8,200 nucleotides of DNA from Thermoproteota archaeon (GTDB lineage: Archaea > Thermoproteota > Thermoprotei_A > Sulfolobales > Pyrodictiaceae), in the NCBI GenBank assembly GCA_013153105.1, contig JAADFC010000073.1, positions 1 to 8,200 on the forward strand. The letters are read 5' to 3'. Within the stretch, counting starts at the first letter, position 1. Each line of letters opens with the position of its first letter. Below are positions 1 to 5,709 of the stretch, piece after piece. Position numbers and translations under genes: made by a program. Under the pieces are notes generated by a model. That model searched no databases. It was not told the DNA's origin and worked only from the letters and a program-made list of their open reading frames with translations.

Positions 1-11
1 GGAGGGCGAGG

Positions 12-671
12 CTAGCGGGAGTAGCGGCTGATAAGCTCCCGGTACTCGCGCGTGAGGTCCCGCTCCTCTATCTCGCCTAGAGGCTTTGTTTCACGCCACG
101 CCCTCCCCTCATAGCGGTAGAACTCGGTGCTGCGGTCGAGCCAGCAGTACGGCGGCATCCCGGCCTTGACGCATGTCTCGGCGAGGAACGTCTCCTCGTC
201 CCATAGGTACTCTAGGGGCACATCGGGGAGTAGGAGCCCCTGCAGCATGCCCCTGCGCGCTACAAGCCCGTGCCTCCCTATCACTATGGAGGATAGCCTG
301 CCCTCCGGCGTCTCCGGCAGGGGCTCCAGGGGGCCCAGCACGGTGACCTCGAAGGTCACACGCGGCAGCTCGTCGGGCGTCATGGGCGGGAAGCGGGGGT
401 CCCGGAAGGCCGCCTCCACCGCCACCTCTATAACCGACTCCACGAGCGTCTTCACGGGCACAACGTGGCCTATGCAGCCCCTCAGCTCCCTATGCTCATA
501 GCTGTAGTACGTGGTTATAGTGACAAACGCCGCCCCCGGCCTCCTAAGCCGTGGCGGTGCATCCTCGGGGACGGGCATTAGGCGGCGGTGCTCAAAGAAG
601 TACTCGACGCTACGCCGTGCAAGCCTGACTAGGTAGGCGCCCTCCTCGAAGGTAAGCTCGTCCGGGCGCAC
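12..671 (-). CDS. AMMECR1-domain protein
   Basis: The 219-residue product matches the AMMECR1 family along its whole length. Seen: an N-terminal helix of the type found in archaeal members (GAYLVRLARRS, residues 11-21), the family signature LRGCIG (63-68), a DPRFPP segment (91-96), GLLLP (145-149) and FLAETC (162-167) with AGMPPYCW (170-177). The biochemical role of the family is not settled; structures of archaeal members are known, and the name comes from a human gene linked to a contiguous-gene syndrome. I chose GTG at 671 because a GGAGG sits 5 nt upstream and the N terminus then matches the family; TTG at 683 would add four residues (MEGQ) but has no ribosome site. It lies 64 bp downstream of the SDR gene on the same strand, so co-transcription is likely. 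The family call is secure; the molecular function is unknown. Confidence 0.93.
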   Translation of the reverse strand: MRPDELTFEEGAYLVRLARRSVEYFFEHRRLMPVPEDAPPRLRRPGAAFVTITTYYSYEHRELRGCIGHVVPVKTLVESVIEVAVEAAFRDPRFPPMTPDELPRVTFEVTVLGPLEPLPETPEGRLSSIVIGRHGLVARRGMLQGLLLPDVPLEYLWDEETFLAETCVKAGMPPYCWLDRSTEFYRYEGRAWRETKPLGEIEERDLTREYRELISRYSR

Positions 672-735
672 CTGCCCCTCCAAGCCGGAGGCCCCCAGGT
701 GAGAGGATGCTTCCGGGGGTGCTAGAGCCTGCCGC

Positions 736-1794
736 CTAGCCCGGCAGCAGCTTCAGTATATGGCGGCTGCTGGCCAGCCACCGTGCAGCCTCCTCCAATG
801 CTTTGCGGGCGGGGGTCCAGGGGTAGCTCCGCAGCCAGCCCCGGCGGGTGGCGTAGCGGTAGCGGCCGAGCTTAACCAGCAGTCTCCCCTCACGCGTCAA
901 GTAGAGGAGGGCGGCTGGTACCGGTACGCGGACGACCCTCCTCCCCAGGGCGGCGGCCAGCGCCTCCACTATGTCAGCAAGCCCCACCCTCCATGGCGCC
1001 GCGTAGGCCCAACTGCACGCCTCTCCACCCGCCGCGAAGGCCTCCGCGGCACCCGCAACGTCCATAGCCGGCGTAATATTGACGCCCACGTCCCGGGGCT
1101 GCGGCGCCAGCCCCAGCCCCGCGAGGCGTAGGAAGAGCCTCCACTCCCGGTGATAGGCGGCCTCGCCTACGAGCAGTCCCAGTCTCAGTATGAGCACCCG
1201 CAGGCCGTCGCATAGTTGTAACAGTCGCCTCTCAGCCTCGGCCTTCGCCTCGCCCGCCTCGCCGAGAGGCCTGCAGCCCCGGAGGTGCTCCTCCTCCTCG
1301 ACTACAACACCATCAGAGGCACAGGCAGACGCGTCGCCAGCCGCTGCAACGGTGCTAGCATAGACGACCACGGCTCCAGGACACGACGCCGCGAGAGCCT
1401 CCGCCCACGACCGAGGAACCTCGACGTTGGCCTCCCACACAAGCCGCCGAGCCCCACGCAGCTTTCCCGTCAGCAGGTAGACGAGACGGGGGCACCCCCT
1501 CGCCGCGATGAACCTCTCGGCAGCGCCGCCGGAGAGGCTCTCAAGGCTATAGTCCACGTTGACGCCCAGCCGCCGGAGGAGGTCCAGGAGGACGCGTCTA
1601 CGCTCGGCGCTGCGCCGGCGGGCCACCACAAGCACCCTGCCAGCGGCGCCGCGGCTAGCATAGTATCTCGCGATATTGTAGCCCAGATACCCCAGCCCAC
1701 CCACGAGCAGTATATCAGCGTCCAAGGCCTCCAGCCCGCCGAGAGGCACGGGGCTGCAGCCCCCGATAGAGGGGACGCCGCGGCCACGCTGCAA
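736..1794 (-). CDS. Extended SDR family protein (NAD(P)-dependent epimerase/dehydratase-like), catalytic Tyr missing
   Basis: This is a Rossmann-fold sugar-nucleotide epimerase/dehydratase-like protein of up to 352 residues. Seen (numbered from TTG 1794): the dinucleotide-binding GGLGYLG motif (32-38) after a hydrophobic strand, an acceptor strand ending in VVARR (56-60), and the usual Ser region VVYAST (143-148), which retains Ser147. In place of the YxxxK pair there is AGEAK (180-184): the Lys is present but the Tyr position is Ala (codon at 1255-1257). The start is uncertain. The first 20 or so residues look non-conserved, and GTG 1749 (residue 16) or TTG 1725 (residue 24, directly before DADILLVGG) may be the real start, which would leave a wider divergent gap to the methyltransferase gene. 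Substrate unknown. The loss of Tyr suggests an atypical SDR, possibly a binding or regulatory protein, but this is inference. Confidence 0.82.
   Translation of the reverse strand: MQRGRGVPSIGGCSPVPLGGLEALDADILLVGGLGYLGYNIARYYASRGAAGRVLVVARRRSAERRRVLLDLLRRLGVNVDYSLESLSGGAAERFIAARGCPRLVYLLTGKLRGARRLVWEANVEVPRSWAEALAASCPGAVVVYASTVAAAGDASACASDGVVVEEEEHLRGCRPLGEAGEAKAEAERRLLQLCDGLRVLILRLGLLVGEAAYHREWRLFLRLAGLGLAPQPRDVGVNITPAMDVAGAAEAFAAGGEACSWAYAAPWRVGLADIVEALAAALGRRVVRVPVPAALLYLTREGRLLVKLGRYRYATRRGWLRSYPWTPARKALEEAARWLASSRHILKLLPG
1750..1774. repeat. Overlapping G/C-box palindromes between divergent genes
   Basis: A perfect 14-bp palindrome, GGGGCTGCAGCCCC (1750-1763), is directly followed by CCCC-GATAGA-GGGG (1761-1774), so the two dyads share a C-tract. 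If the SDR gene starts at GTG 1749 or TTG 1725, this cluster lies in the promoter gap between it and the divergent methyltransferase gene. A single 14-bp palindrome is expected by chance roughly once in a window this size and composition, so a regulatory role is only a possibility. Confidence 0.3.
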
Positions 1795-1836
1795 CGGCGC
1801 CGCGGGCCAAGAGCAGCGCTTGGGGGTGCCGCGGCT

Positions 1837-3129
1837 GTGGTGCGCCGCCTCCCGAGAGACGCGGAGCCGGTGTGCTCGCTTATACTGGCCCGCGTGTCGA
1901 GGAGCTTCGAGTCGATACGCGCAGTCATCGAGTCTCTCCGGCCCCCGGTGCCGCGCGGCCTGCTGAACGCCCTCTGCCTAGGCGTACTGAGGAACTACAA
2001 GCTGCTCGCGGAGGCCGCAGCAGGCTGCGGCGCCCGCGTGGAGAGGCCCTTCCCCCGCGGCCCCCGCGGCTGGCTGACGCTCGTGGCGGCCTACGAGGCT
2101 ATGATGAGGCCGCACATACCGCTAGAGCGTATAGAAGCCAAGACCGGCGTCGACCGAGGCGCTCTCCAGTGCATGCGGAGCCTCGACGCAAAGGAGCTTG
2201 TAAGGGGGCGCCCGCGGCTGGAGGCTCTCTCAATACTCTACAGCCAGCCCCTCTGGGTCGTCGAGAAGCTGCAGCAGGCGGAGCCTCCGGGAGGCATAGA
2301 GGCCCTTCTAAGGAGCTTCCAGGAGCCGACTCCCCTCTGGCTCCGCGTAAACATAAAGGCCGTTAACCTGGGAGATGCGCTTGAAAGGCTCTCGGCCCTG
2401 GGGGTGGAGGCCAGGCCCGACCCGGTTCTGCCCGACGTGGTGGAGGTTGTGAAGACGGAGCCGGGTGCCATCGAGAGGCTCCCCCGCAGCCTCTTCTACC
2501 CCCAGGACCGCTCGGCAGCCCTCGTCGGCAACGTCGCCGTTAACGTCGCACCCCGCGCCTCGACTGTTCTCGACACCTTCAGCGCCCCCGGCAACAAGCT
2601 GGCCCACCTCTACTGGAGGCTAGGCACAGCCTACGCCGCGGCGGTCGACCTGTCCCAGCGGCGCATGGAGGCTGAGAGGAGGCTGCACAGGAGCCAGGGC
2701 GTGGCCCTCGTCGACTACGTGGCAGCGGACGCCAGGAGGCTCCCGCTCCGAGGGGGTGCATACGAGCTTGCCATCGTCGACCCCGACTGTACAAGCATGG
2801 GACGCCTGGGCCATAGCCCCGAGACGAGGCTCTTCCTCGAGGAGGCGGGCCCGCAGCTGCTACGGAGGCTCACCAGGCTCCAGCTTAGAAGCCTGCTACA
2901 GGCCGCCGCCTCCCTCAAGCGTGGAGGTCACGTGGTCTACTCGACGTGTACGCTGACACTCGAGGAGAACGAGGACGTGGTTAGGAAGGCCATGGATGAG
3001 GGAGGCCTCGAACCAGCCGACACCAGGCCCGTACTCGGCGTGCCGGGAGGGGTTCGCGGGAGCCAGAGGGTCTACCCCCACCTACACCGGTGCACCGGCG
3101 GCTTCGTCGCAGCCCTAGAGAAGGCATAG
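1837..3129 (+). CDS. RsmB/NOP2/Sun-family RNA (cytosine-C5) methyltransferase with NusB-like N domain
   Basis: A 430-residue SAM-dependent enzyme predicted to methylate cytosine C5 in rRNA or tRNA. Residues about 10-130 form a helical NusB-like domain; the Rossmann methyltransferase domain fills the C-terminal half. Seen: the segment before motif I, FYPQDRSAALV (220-230); the SAM loop DTFSAPGNKLAHL (246-258); the acidic residue of AVDLSQ (269-274); motif IV VDPDCTS (314-320); motif VI VVYSTCT (367-373), whose Cys371 is the expected nucleophile; and the C-terminal strand GGFVAAL (421-427). Cys318 in motif IV would be the residue that releases the product; the usual Pro before it is Asp317. I chose GTG 1837, which has GGGGGTG 8 nt upstream; GTG 1840 and 1870 are alternatives. 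The frame stays open upstream to 1285, but that part is antisense to the SDR gene. The exact RNA target cannot be read from sequence. Confidence 0.9.
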   Translation: MVRRLPRDAEPVCSLILARVSRSFESIRAVIESLRPPVPRGLLNALCLGVLRNYKLLAEAAAGCGARVERPFPRGPRGWLTLVAAYEAMMRPHIPLERIEAKTGVDRGALQCMRSLDAKELVRGRPRLEALSILYSQPLWVVEKLQQAEPPGGIEALLRSFQEPTPLWLRVNIKAVNLGDALERLSALGVEARPDPVLPDVVEVVKTEPGAIERLPRSLFYPQDRSAALVGNVAVNVAPRASTVLDTFSAPGNKLAHLYWRLGTAYAAAVDLSQRRMEAERRLHRSQGVALVDYVAADARRLPLRGGAYELAIVDPDCTSMGRLGHSPETRLFLEEAGPQLLRRLTRLQLRSLLQAAASLKRGGHVVYSTCTLTLEENEDVVRKAMDEGGLEPADTRPVLGVPGGVRGSQRVYPHLHRCTGGFVAALEKA

Positions 3130-3142
3130 GCTGGGGCGCTGT

Positions 3143-3388
3143 CTACTCTATGGGCTCGACCACGACCTTCCTAGCCATACCCCTCCCGACAGCTATCACG
3201 GTCCCGCGCACGCGCACAAGTATAGGCCCCCCATAGTCCATGACAACCTCCACTATGGAGCCTGGTGTGAGCCCCATCTCGGCGAGCCTACGCAGCGCCC
3301 TGGTCCCAGCCTCCAGGCGGACAACCCTAGCCTTAACACCGACGGGGAGCTCGTCCAGGGTCAACAGGCCCCGCCTCCCCTGCTCCAT
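3143..3388 (-). CDS. feoA: FeoA-domain protein
   Basis: An 81-residue SH3-like protein of the FeoA family, about the usual length for a stand-alone FeoA. Seen: LDELPVGVKARVVRLEAG (11-28), RRLAEMGLTPGSIVEVV (33-49), then GPILVRVRGTVIAVGRGMARKV with the C-terminal strand VVVEPIE. In bacteria FeoA is a small cytoplasmic partner of the FeoB ferrous-iron transporter; related domains also occur at the C terminus of DtxR-type regulators. ATG 3388 is well supported: GGAGGTG (minus strand, 3399-3405) lies 10 nt upstream. The frame remains open upstream to 3613, but the added residues are Arg/Pro/Trp-rich and look non-coding. No feoB is seen next to it. It converges on the methyltransferase gene, with 13 bp between stops, and diverges from the flavoprotein gene, with which it may share control. 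The domain is sure; the link to iron uptake is inferred from the family. Confidence 0.9.
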   Translation of the reverse strand: MEQGRRGLLTLDELPVGVKARVVRLEAGTRALRRLAEMGLTPGSIVEVVMDYGGPILVRVRGTVIAVGRGMARKVVVEPIE

Positions 3389-3398
3389 AGCCGTTCTA

Positions 3399-3405
3399 CA
3401 CCTCC
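3399..3405 (-). promoter_or_regulatory. Shine-Dalgarno site of feoA
   Basis: On the minus strand this reads GGAGGTG, complementary to the 16S rRNA 3' end, 10 nt before ATG 3388. It decides the start of the FeoA gene against the longer open frame. Confidence 0.75.
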
Positions 3406-3459
3406 AAGCCGCTGTTGACGGCATCCAGGACTTCCATGTAGGAGGCTGGAGCCGGCCTC

Positions 3460-3473
3460 GCCGGGGCCCCGGC
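3460..3473. repeat. Perfect 14-bp GC palindrome in the feoA/flavoprotein divergent region
   Basis: GCCGGGGCCCCGGC is a perfect dyad located in what would be the feoA leader if transcription begins near the 3507-3516 element. As RNA it could form a strong stem only with a small loop opened at its centre; as DNA it could be a protein site. Palindromes of this length arise by chance in DNA this rich in G+C, so the function is undetermined. Confidence 0.3.
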
Positions 3474-3506
3474 ATCAGCCCCTGCGGCTGGACGCGCGGT
3501 CTCCGA

Positions 3507-3516
3507 GGATTTATCC
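3507..3516. promoter_or_regulatory. TATA-like dyad, possible shared promoter element for feoA and flavoprotein gene
   Basis: GGATTTATCC is an A/T island in a very G/C-rich gap and is a dyad (GGAT-TT-ATCC), so it reads as a TATA-like element on both strands. On the plus strand, start of transcription about 25 nt downstream (near 3537) would give a leader of roughly 35 nt that contains the AAGGAGG at 3554-3560 and ends at TTG 3573. On the minus strand it would give a leader of nearly 100 nt for feoA. Assignment rests on composition and spacing only. Confidence 0.4.
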
Positions 3517-3572
3517 TAGATGTCACGCCCTCCACCCACGCTCCACGGCGTCGAAGGAGGTTGCACGCGGCC

Positions 3573-4298
3573 TTGGAGGCCGGCGGGGGCCAGCCTAGGA
3601 TACTGGTCGTCAACGGCTCGGCGAGACGCTATGGTAACACGTTCAAGCTAGCCTACGTGGCCGCGGAGGCGGCGCGCAGGGAGGGAGCGCTGGTGGAGCT
3701 CATCCACCTCTACGACTACCCGATAGTGCCGTGCCAGGCATGCTACTCCGACGACCTCCTCGAATGCCACTTCCCCAAGAAGTGCCCGCTGTACACTGAC
3801 GCGTTCAAAGCTATAGCCGAGAAGATCCTAGAAAGCGACGGCTTGATAATAGCGACGCCCGTCTACTGGTTCATGGCGTCGGGCCAGGTGAAGAACCTGG
3901 TAGACAGGATGACGTCGATGGAGAACATGATATACCATACCGGCCGCAGCCTCCTCGAGGGCAAGGTGGCCGGCGCGATAGCCGCGGGCGAGGAGGCGGG
4001 CGGGGCCATGGCTCTTGCGTGGCTCGCGCTGACGCTGAACATGATGGGCCTCCATATACCGGCCTGGGGCCTCGCCTACTACCATGGTAGAGGCGACGCT
4101 CTGGACGACAGGCAGGCGCTGCTTGATGCCTACAACGTCGGCCGCTCGGTTGCGAGGGCGACGCGGGGCCTCGGGGGCGGCGAGTGGTACGTTAAACCGG
4201 GCGAGGACGTGTTGAGCGAGATAGTTGAGGCTGCTAGACGCGAGGCCGAGAGGCAGCGCAGGCTCCAGGAGGCGAGGAGGCCTTGGCTGAGAAAGTGA
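3573..4298 (+). CDS. Flavodoxin-fold NAD(P)H-dependent FMN reductase-like protein with a four-Cys cluster
   Basis: A 241-residue cytoplasmic flavoprotein. Seen (from TTG 3573): the phosphate-binding loop NGSARRYGNT (14-23), a TPVYW segment (95-99) that in this family contacts the flavin ring, QVKNLVDRM (105-113), and a charged helical C-terminal tail rich in Arg and Glu (about 216-240). Residues 54-71 carry Cys54, Cys57, Cys65 and Cys71 (C-x2-C-x7-C-x5-C) in the place where archaeal iron-sulfur flavoproteins have a compact cluster-binding motif, so a [4Fe-4S] cluster is possible but not shown. Start: AAGGAGG at 3554-3560 is 12 nt before TTG 3573; TTG 3561 is too close to it. The open frame upstream to 3240 runs antisense to feoA and is not coding. 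It overlaps the asparaginase gene, so the two are probably one operon. Family is confident; electron donor and acceptor are unknown. Confidence 0.87.
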   Translation: MEAGGGQPRILVVNGSARRYGNTFKLAYVAAEAARREGALVELIHLYDYPIVPCQACYSDDLLECHFPKKCPLYTDAFKAIAEKILESDGLIIATPVYWFMASGQVKNLVDRMTSMENMIYHTGRSLLEGKVAGAIAAGEEAGGAMALAWLALTLNMMGLHIPAWGLAYYHGRGDALDDRQALLDAYNVGRSVARATRGLGGGEWYVKPGEDVLSEIVEAARREAERQRRLQEARRPWLRK

Positions 4299-5254
4299 CC
4301 GTGCACGGCCCCGTGAGGCTGGGCAGGCGGGGCGTGATAGTACACGGCGGCGCGGGCGGCTGGAGGGGCTCCAGGGAGGACGAGGTCGCCTCAGCCGTCC
4401 TGGCTGGCGCCCGGGCTGCTGTGGAGGCGGGCCTGGCCCCGGGCAGCGTGGTGGACGCGATAGCAGCCCTTGAGGATAGCGGCGTCCTCAACGCAGGACT
4501 CGGGAGCGTGCTCACCATAGACGGCAGGGTGGAGATGGACGCCGGGGTAATGTACGGGGACGGCGTCGCCGGAGGGGTCGCGGCTGTAACCTACCCCCGC
4601 AACCCTATCCGGCTCGCCGACTGGGTAGCCCGCAACCTCTTCCACGTCCTCATAGCGGGCGAGGCGGCCGACAGGCTGGCCCAGCGCCTGGGCCTGCCCA
4701 GGCATCCTGGACCCTCGCAGAGGAGCCTAGAGCGTTGGCGCAGGCTCCGAGAGCTTCTCGGGAAGGGCCAGGGGCCTCCCTGGGCGCTCTCCGCCGCGCG
4801 TGCCCTCGGGCTGCTCGGCGGCGACACGGTCGGCGCCGCCCTGGTCTACGAGGGCTCCACCGCGGCCGGCGCGAGCACCGGCGGCATAGCGCTCAAGCAC
4901 CCGGGCAGGGTGGGCGACTCCCCCATCCCCGGCGCCGGCTTCTACGCCGAGGACGGCGTGGGCGCATGCTCCGCGACGGGTGTGGGCGAGACAATCATAC
5001 TCGGCCGCCCCTGCCTCTACGCACTCAGCCTCCTCCGCGACGGCGCAGGTGTCGGGGCGGCGGCGCGCGCGGCGGTGGAGAGGCACACGAGGCTATATGG
5101 CGCCGATACCCTCGGCATAATACTCGTGGACTCCAGGGGCTGGGCCGCCGCGGCCATGAATACTGAGGCTATGCCAGTAGCCTATGCGGGTGAGCGCGTG
5201 GAGCCAACGGCTCTAATACTCAAGAGAAGCACCGAGAGCCGGGGCAAGCAATAA
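4283..5254 (+). CDS. Isoaspartyl peptidase / L-asparaginase (Thr-type Ntn hydrolase)
   Basis: A plant-type asparaginase of the N-terminal-nucleophile family, up to 323 residues. These enzymes are made as precursors, cut themselves before a Thr, and then hydrolyse isoaspartyl peptides or L-asparagine. Seen: VHGGAGGW (20-27), LEDSGVLNAGLGSVLTIDG (63-81), EMDAGVMYG (84-92), the cleavage site GGDTVGAALV (179-188) with Thr182 as the predicted nucleophile and new N terminus of the beta chain, STGGIALKHPGRVGDSPIPG (198-217) and GACSATGVGE (227-236). The linker before Thr182 is Arg-rich, as usual. TTG 4283 has a GGAGG 10 nt upstream but overlaps the flavoprotein gene by 16 nt; GTG 4295 would give a 4-nt GTGA overlap typical of translational coupling and a protein of 319 residues. 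In a hyperthermophile, removal of heat-formed isoaspartyl damage is a plausible role. Confidence 0.94.
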   Translation: MAEKVTVHGPVRLGRRGVIVHGGAGGWRGSREDEVASAVLAGARAAVEAGLAPGSVVDAIAALEDSGVLNAGLGSVLTIDGRVEMDAGVMYGDGVAGGVAAVTYPRNPIRLADWVARNLFHVLIAGEAADRLAQRLGLPRHPGPSQRSLERWRRLRELLGKGQGPPWALSAARALGLLGGDTVGAALVYEGSTAAGASTGGIALKHPGRVGDSPIPGAGFYAEDGVGACSATGVGETIILGRPCLYALSLLRDGAGVGAAARAAVERHTRLYGADTLGIILVDSRGWAAAAMNTEAMPVAYAGERVEPTALILKRSTESRGKQ

Positions 5255-5256
5255 AG
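5250..5256 (+). promoter_or_regulatory. TATA-like element upstream of the ribosomal P1 gene
   Basis: AATAAAG overlaps the asparaginase stop codon and is the only A/T-rich stretch before the P1 gene. Transcription starting about 25 nt downstream (near 5275-5280) would give a leader of about 45 nt. Alternatively P1 is read from the upstream operon. Assigned on composition and spacing only. Confidence 0.35.
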
Positions 5257-5276
5257 TAGCTACCCCCCGCAGCGCG

Positions 5277-5317
5277 GCCCCTCCGGGTCGGGACTCGGAA
5301 TAGGGTCGGGGAGGGGC
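5277..5317 (+). promoter_or_regulatory. Inverted repeat covering the P1 Shine-Dalgarno site
   Basis: GCCCCTCC (5277-5284) is the perfect complement of GGAGGGGC (5310-5317). The second arm contains the ribosome-binding sequence, which ends 6 nt before ATG 5324. The 25-nt loop holds GGGTCGGG (5285-5292), and a second copy (5303-5310) overlaps the second arm by one base. In the mRNA the stem would mask the ribosome site, so it may control P1 translation; no binding protein is known to me for it. Confidence 0.4.
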
Positions 5318-5323
5318 TCAGCT

Positions 5324-5653
5324 ATGGAGTACATCTACGCTAGCCTCATGCTCCACGCGGCCGGCAAGGAGATAAACGAGGAGAACCTCAAGAAGGTGCT
5401 CGAGGCGGCTGGCATAGAGGTTGATGAGGCCCGCGTGAAGGCTGTCGTCGCCGCCCTCAAGAACATCAACATAGACGAGGTGATAAAGTCCGCCACCGCC
5501 ATGCCGGTGGCCCCCGCCGCGGCGCCCGCGGCGGCCGCGCCGGCGGCAGCCGAGGAGAAGGCCGAAGAGGAGGAGAAGAAGGAAGAGGAGAAGAAGGAGG
5601 AGGTCAGCGAGGAGCAGCTGGCCGCCGGCCTGGAGAGCCTCTTCGGCTTCTAA
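5324..5653 (+). CDS. rpl12p: Large-subunit ribosomal stalk protein P1 (aL12)
   Basis: A 109-residue archaeal P1/L12 protein, the usual length. It forms dimers that bind the P0 (L10) stalk base and recruit translation factors to the ribosome. Seen: the N-terminal helical dimerisation domain (1-58) beginning MEYIYASLMLHAAGKEINEE, a Pro/Ala hinge (61-76), a highly charged Glu/Lys stretch (77-96), and the conserved factor-binding tail GLESLFGF at the very end. ATG 5324 has a GAGGGG ribosome site 7 nt upstream. In many archaea this gene directly follows those for L1 and L10; here the upstream neighbour is the asparaginase gene, 69 bp away, and no L10 gene is in the window. It ends at a TAA followed within 40 bp by a T-run terminator. 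Confidence 0.98.
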   Translation: MEYIYASLMLHAAGKEINEENLKKVLEAAGIEVDEARVKAVVAALKNINIDEVIKSATAMPVAPAAAPAAAAPAAAEEKAEEEEKKEEEKKEEVSEEQLAAGLESLFGF

Positions 5654-5665
5654 CAGCCCCCACGA

Positions 5666-5695
5666 GGCCAAGCCTTACCGGGACAGTTTTTGGCC
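5666..5695 (+). terminator. Terminator of the P1 transcript
   Basis: TTTTT at 5687-5691 is a rare T-run in this G/C-rich DNA and lies 34 nt after the P1 stop, in the 56-bp gap between convergent genes. Archaeal RNA polymerase terminates at such runs. A GGCCAA/TTGGCC inverted repeat (5666-5671 with 5690-5695) brackets it. Confidence 0.6.
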
Positions 5696-5709
5696 GCAAC
5701 ACATGCGGG

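Noticed and set aside
1285..1836. Open plus-strand frame extending the methyltransferase gene upstream by 184 codons
   Set aside because: It runs antisense to the conserved SDR coding region, its product is Arg/Pro/Ala-rich without similarity to the family, and the NusB-like domain begins only after 1837. It is a by-product of G/C-rich codon use.
3240..3572. Plus-strand frame extending the flavoprotein upstream by 111 codons
   Set aside because: Much of it is antisense to feoA; the flavodoxin fold begins just after TTG 3573, which has a suitable ribosome site and TATA-like element.
3389..3613. Minus-strand frame extending FeoA at the N terminus to 156 residues
   Set aside because: The added part is Arg/Pro/Trp-rich and unlike FeoA, it crosses the start of the flavoprotein gene, and a strong ribosome site marks ATG 3388.
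4735..5166. Plus-strand Arg-rich ORF of 143 codons inside the asparaginase gene
   Set aside because: Out-of-frame shadow with extreme Arg content; the overlapping frame is a full, conserved asparaginase.
5318..5671. Minus-strand Leu/Gly/Arg-rich ORF of 117 codons
   Set aside because: It is the exact antisense of the P1 gene; its Leu-runs and Arg/Gly-runs are the complement of the Glu/Lys and Ala-rich parts of P1.
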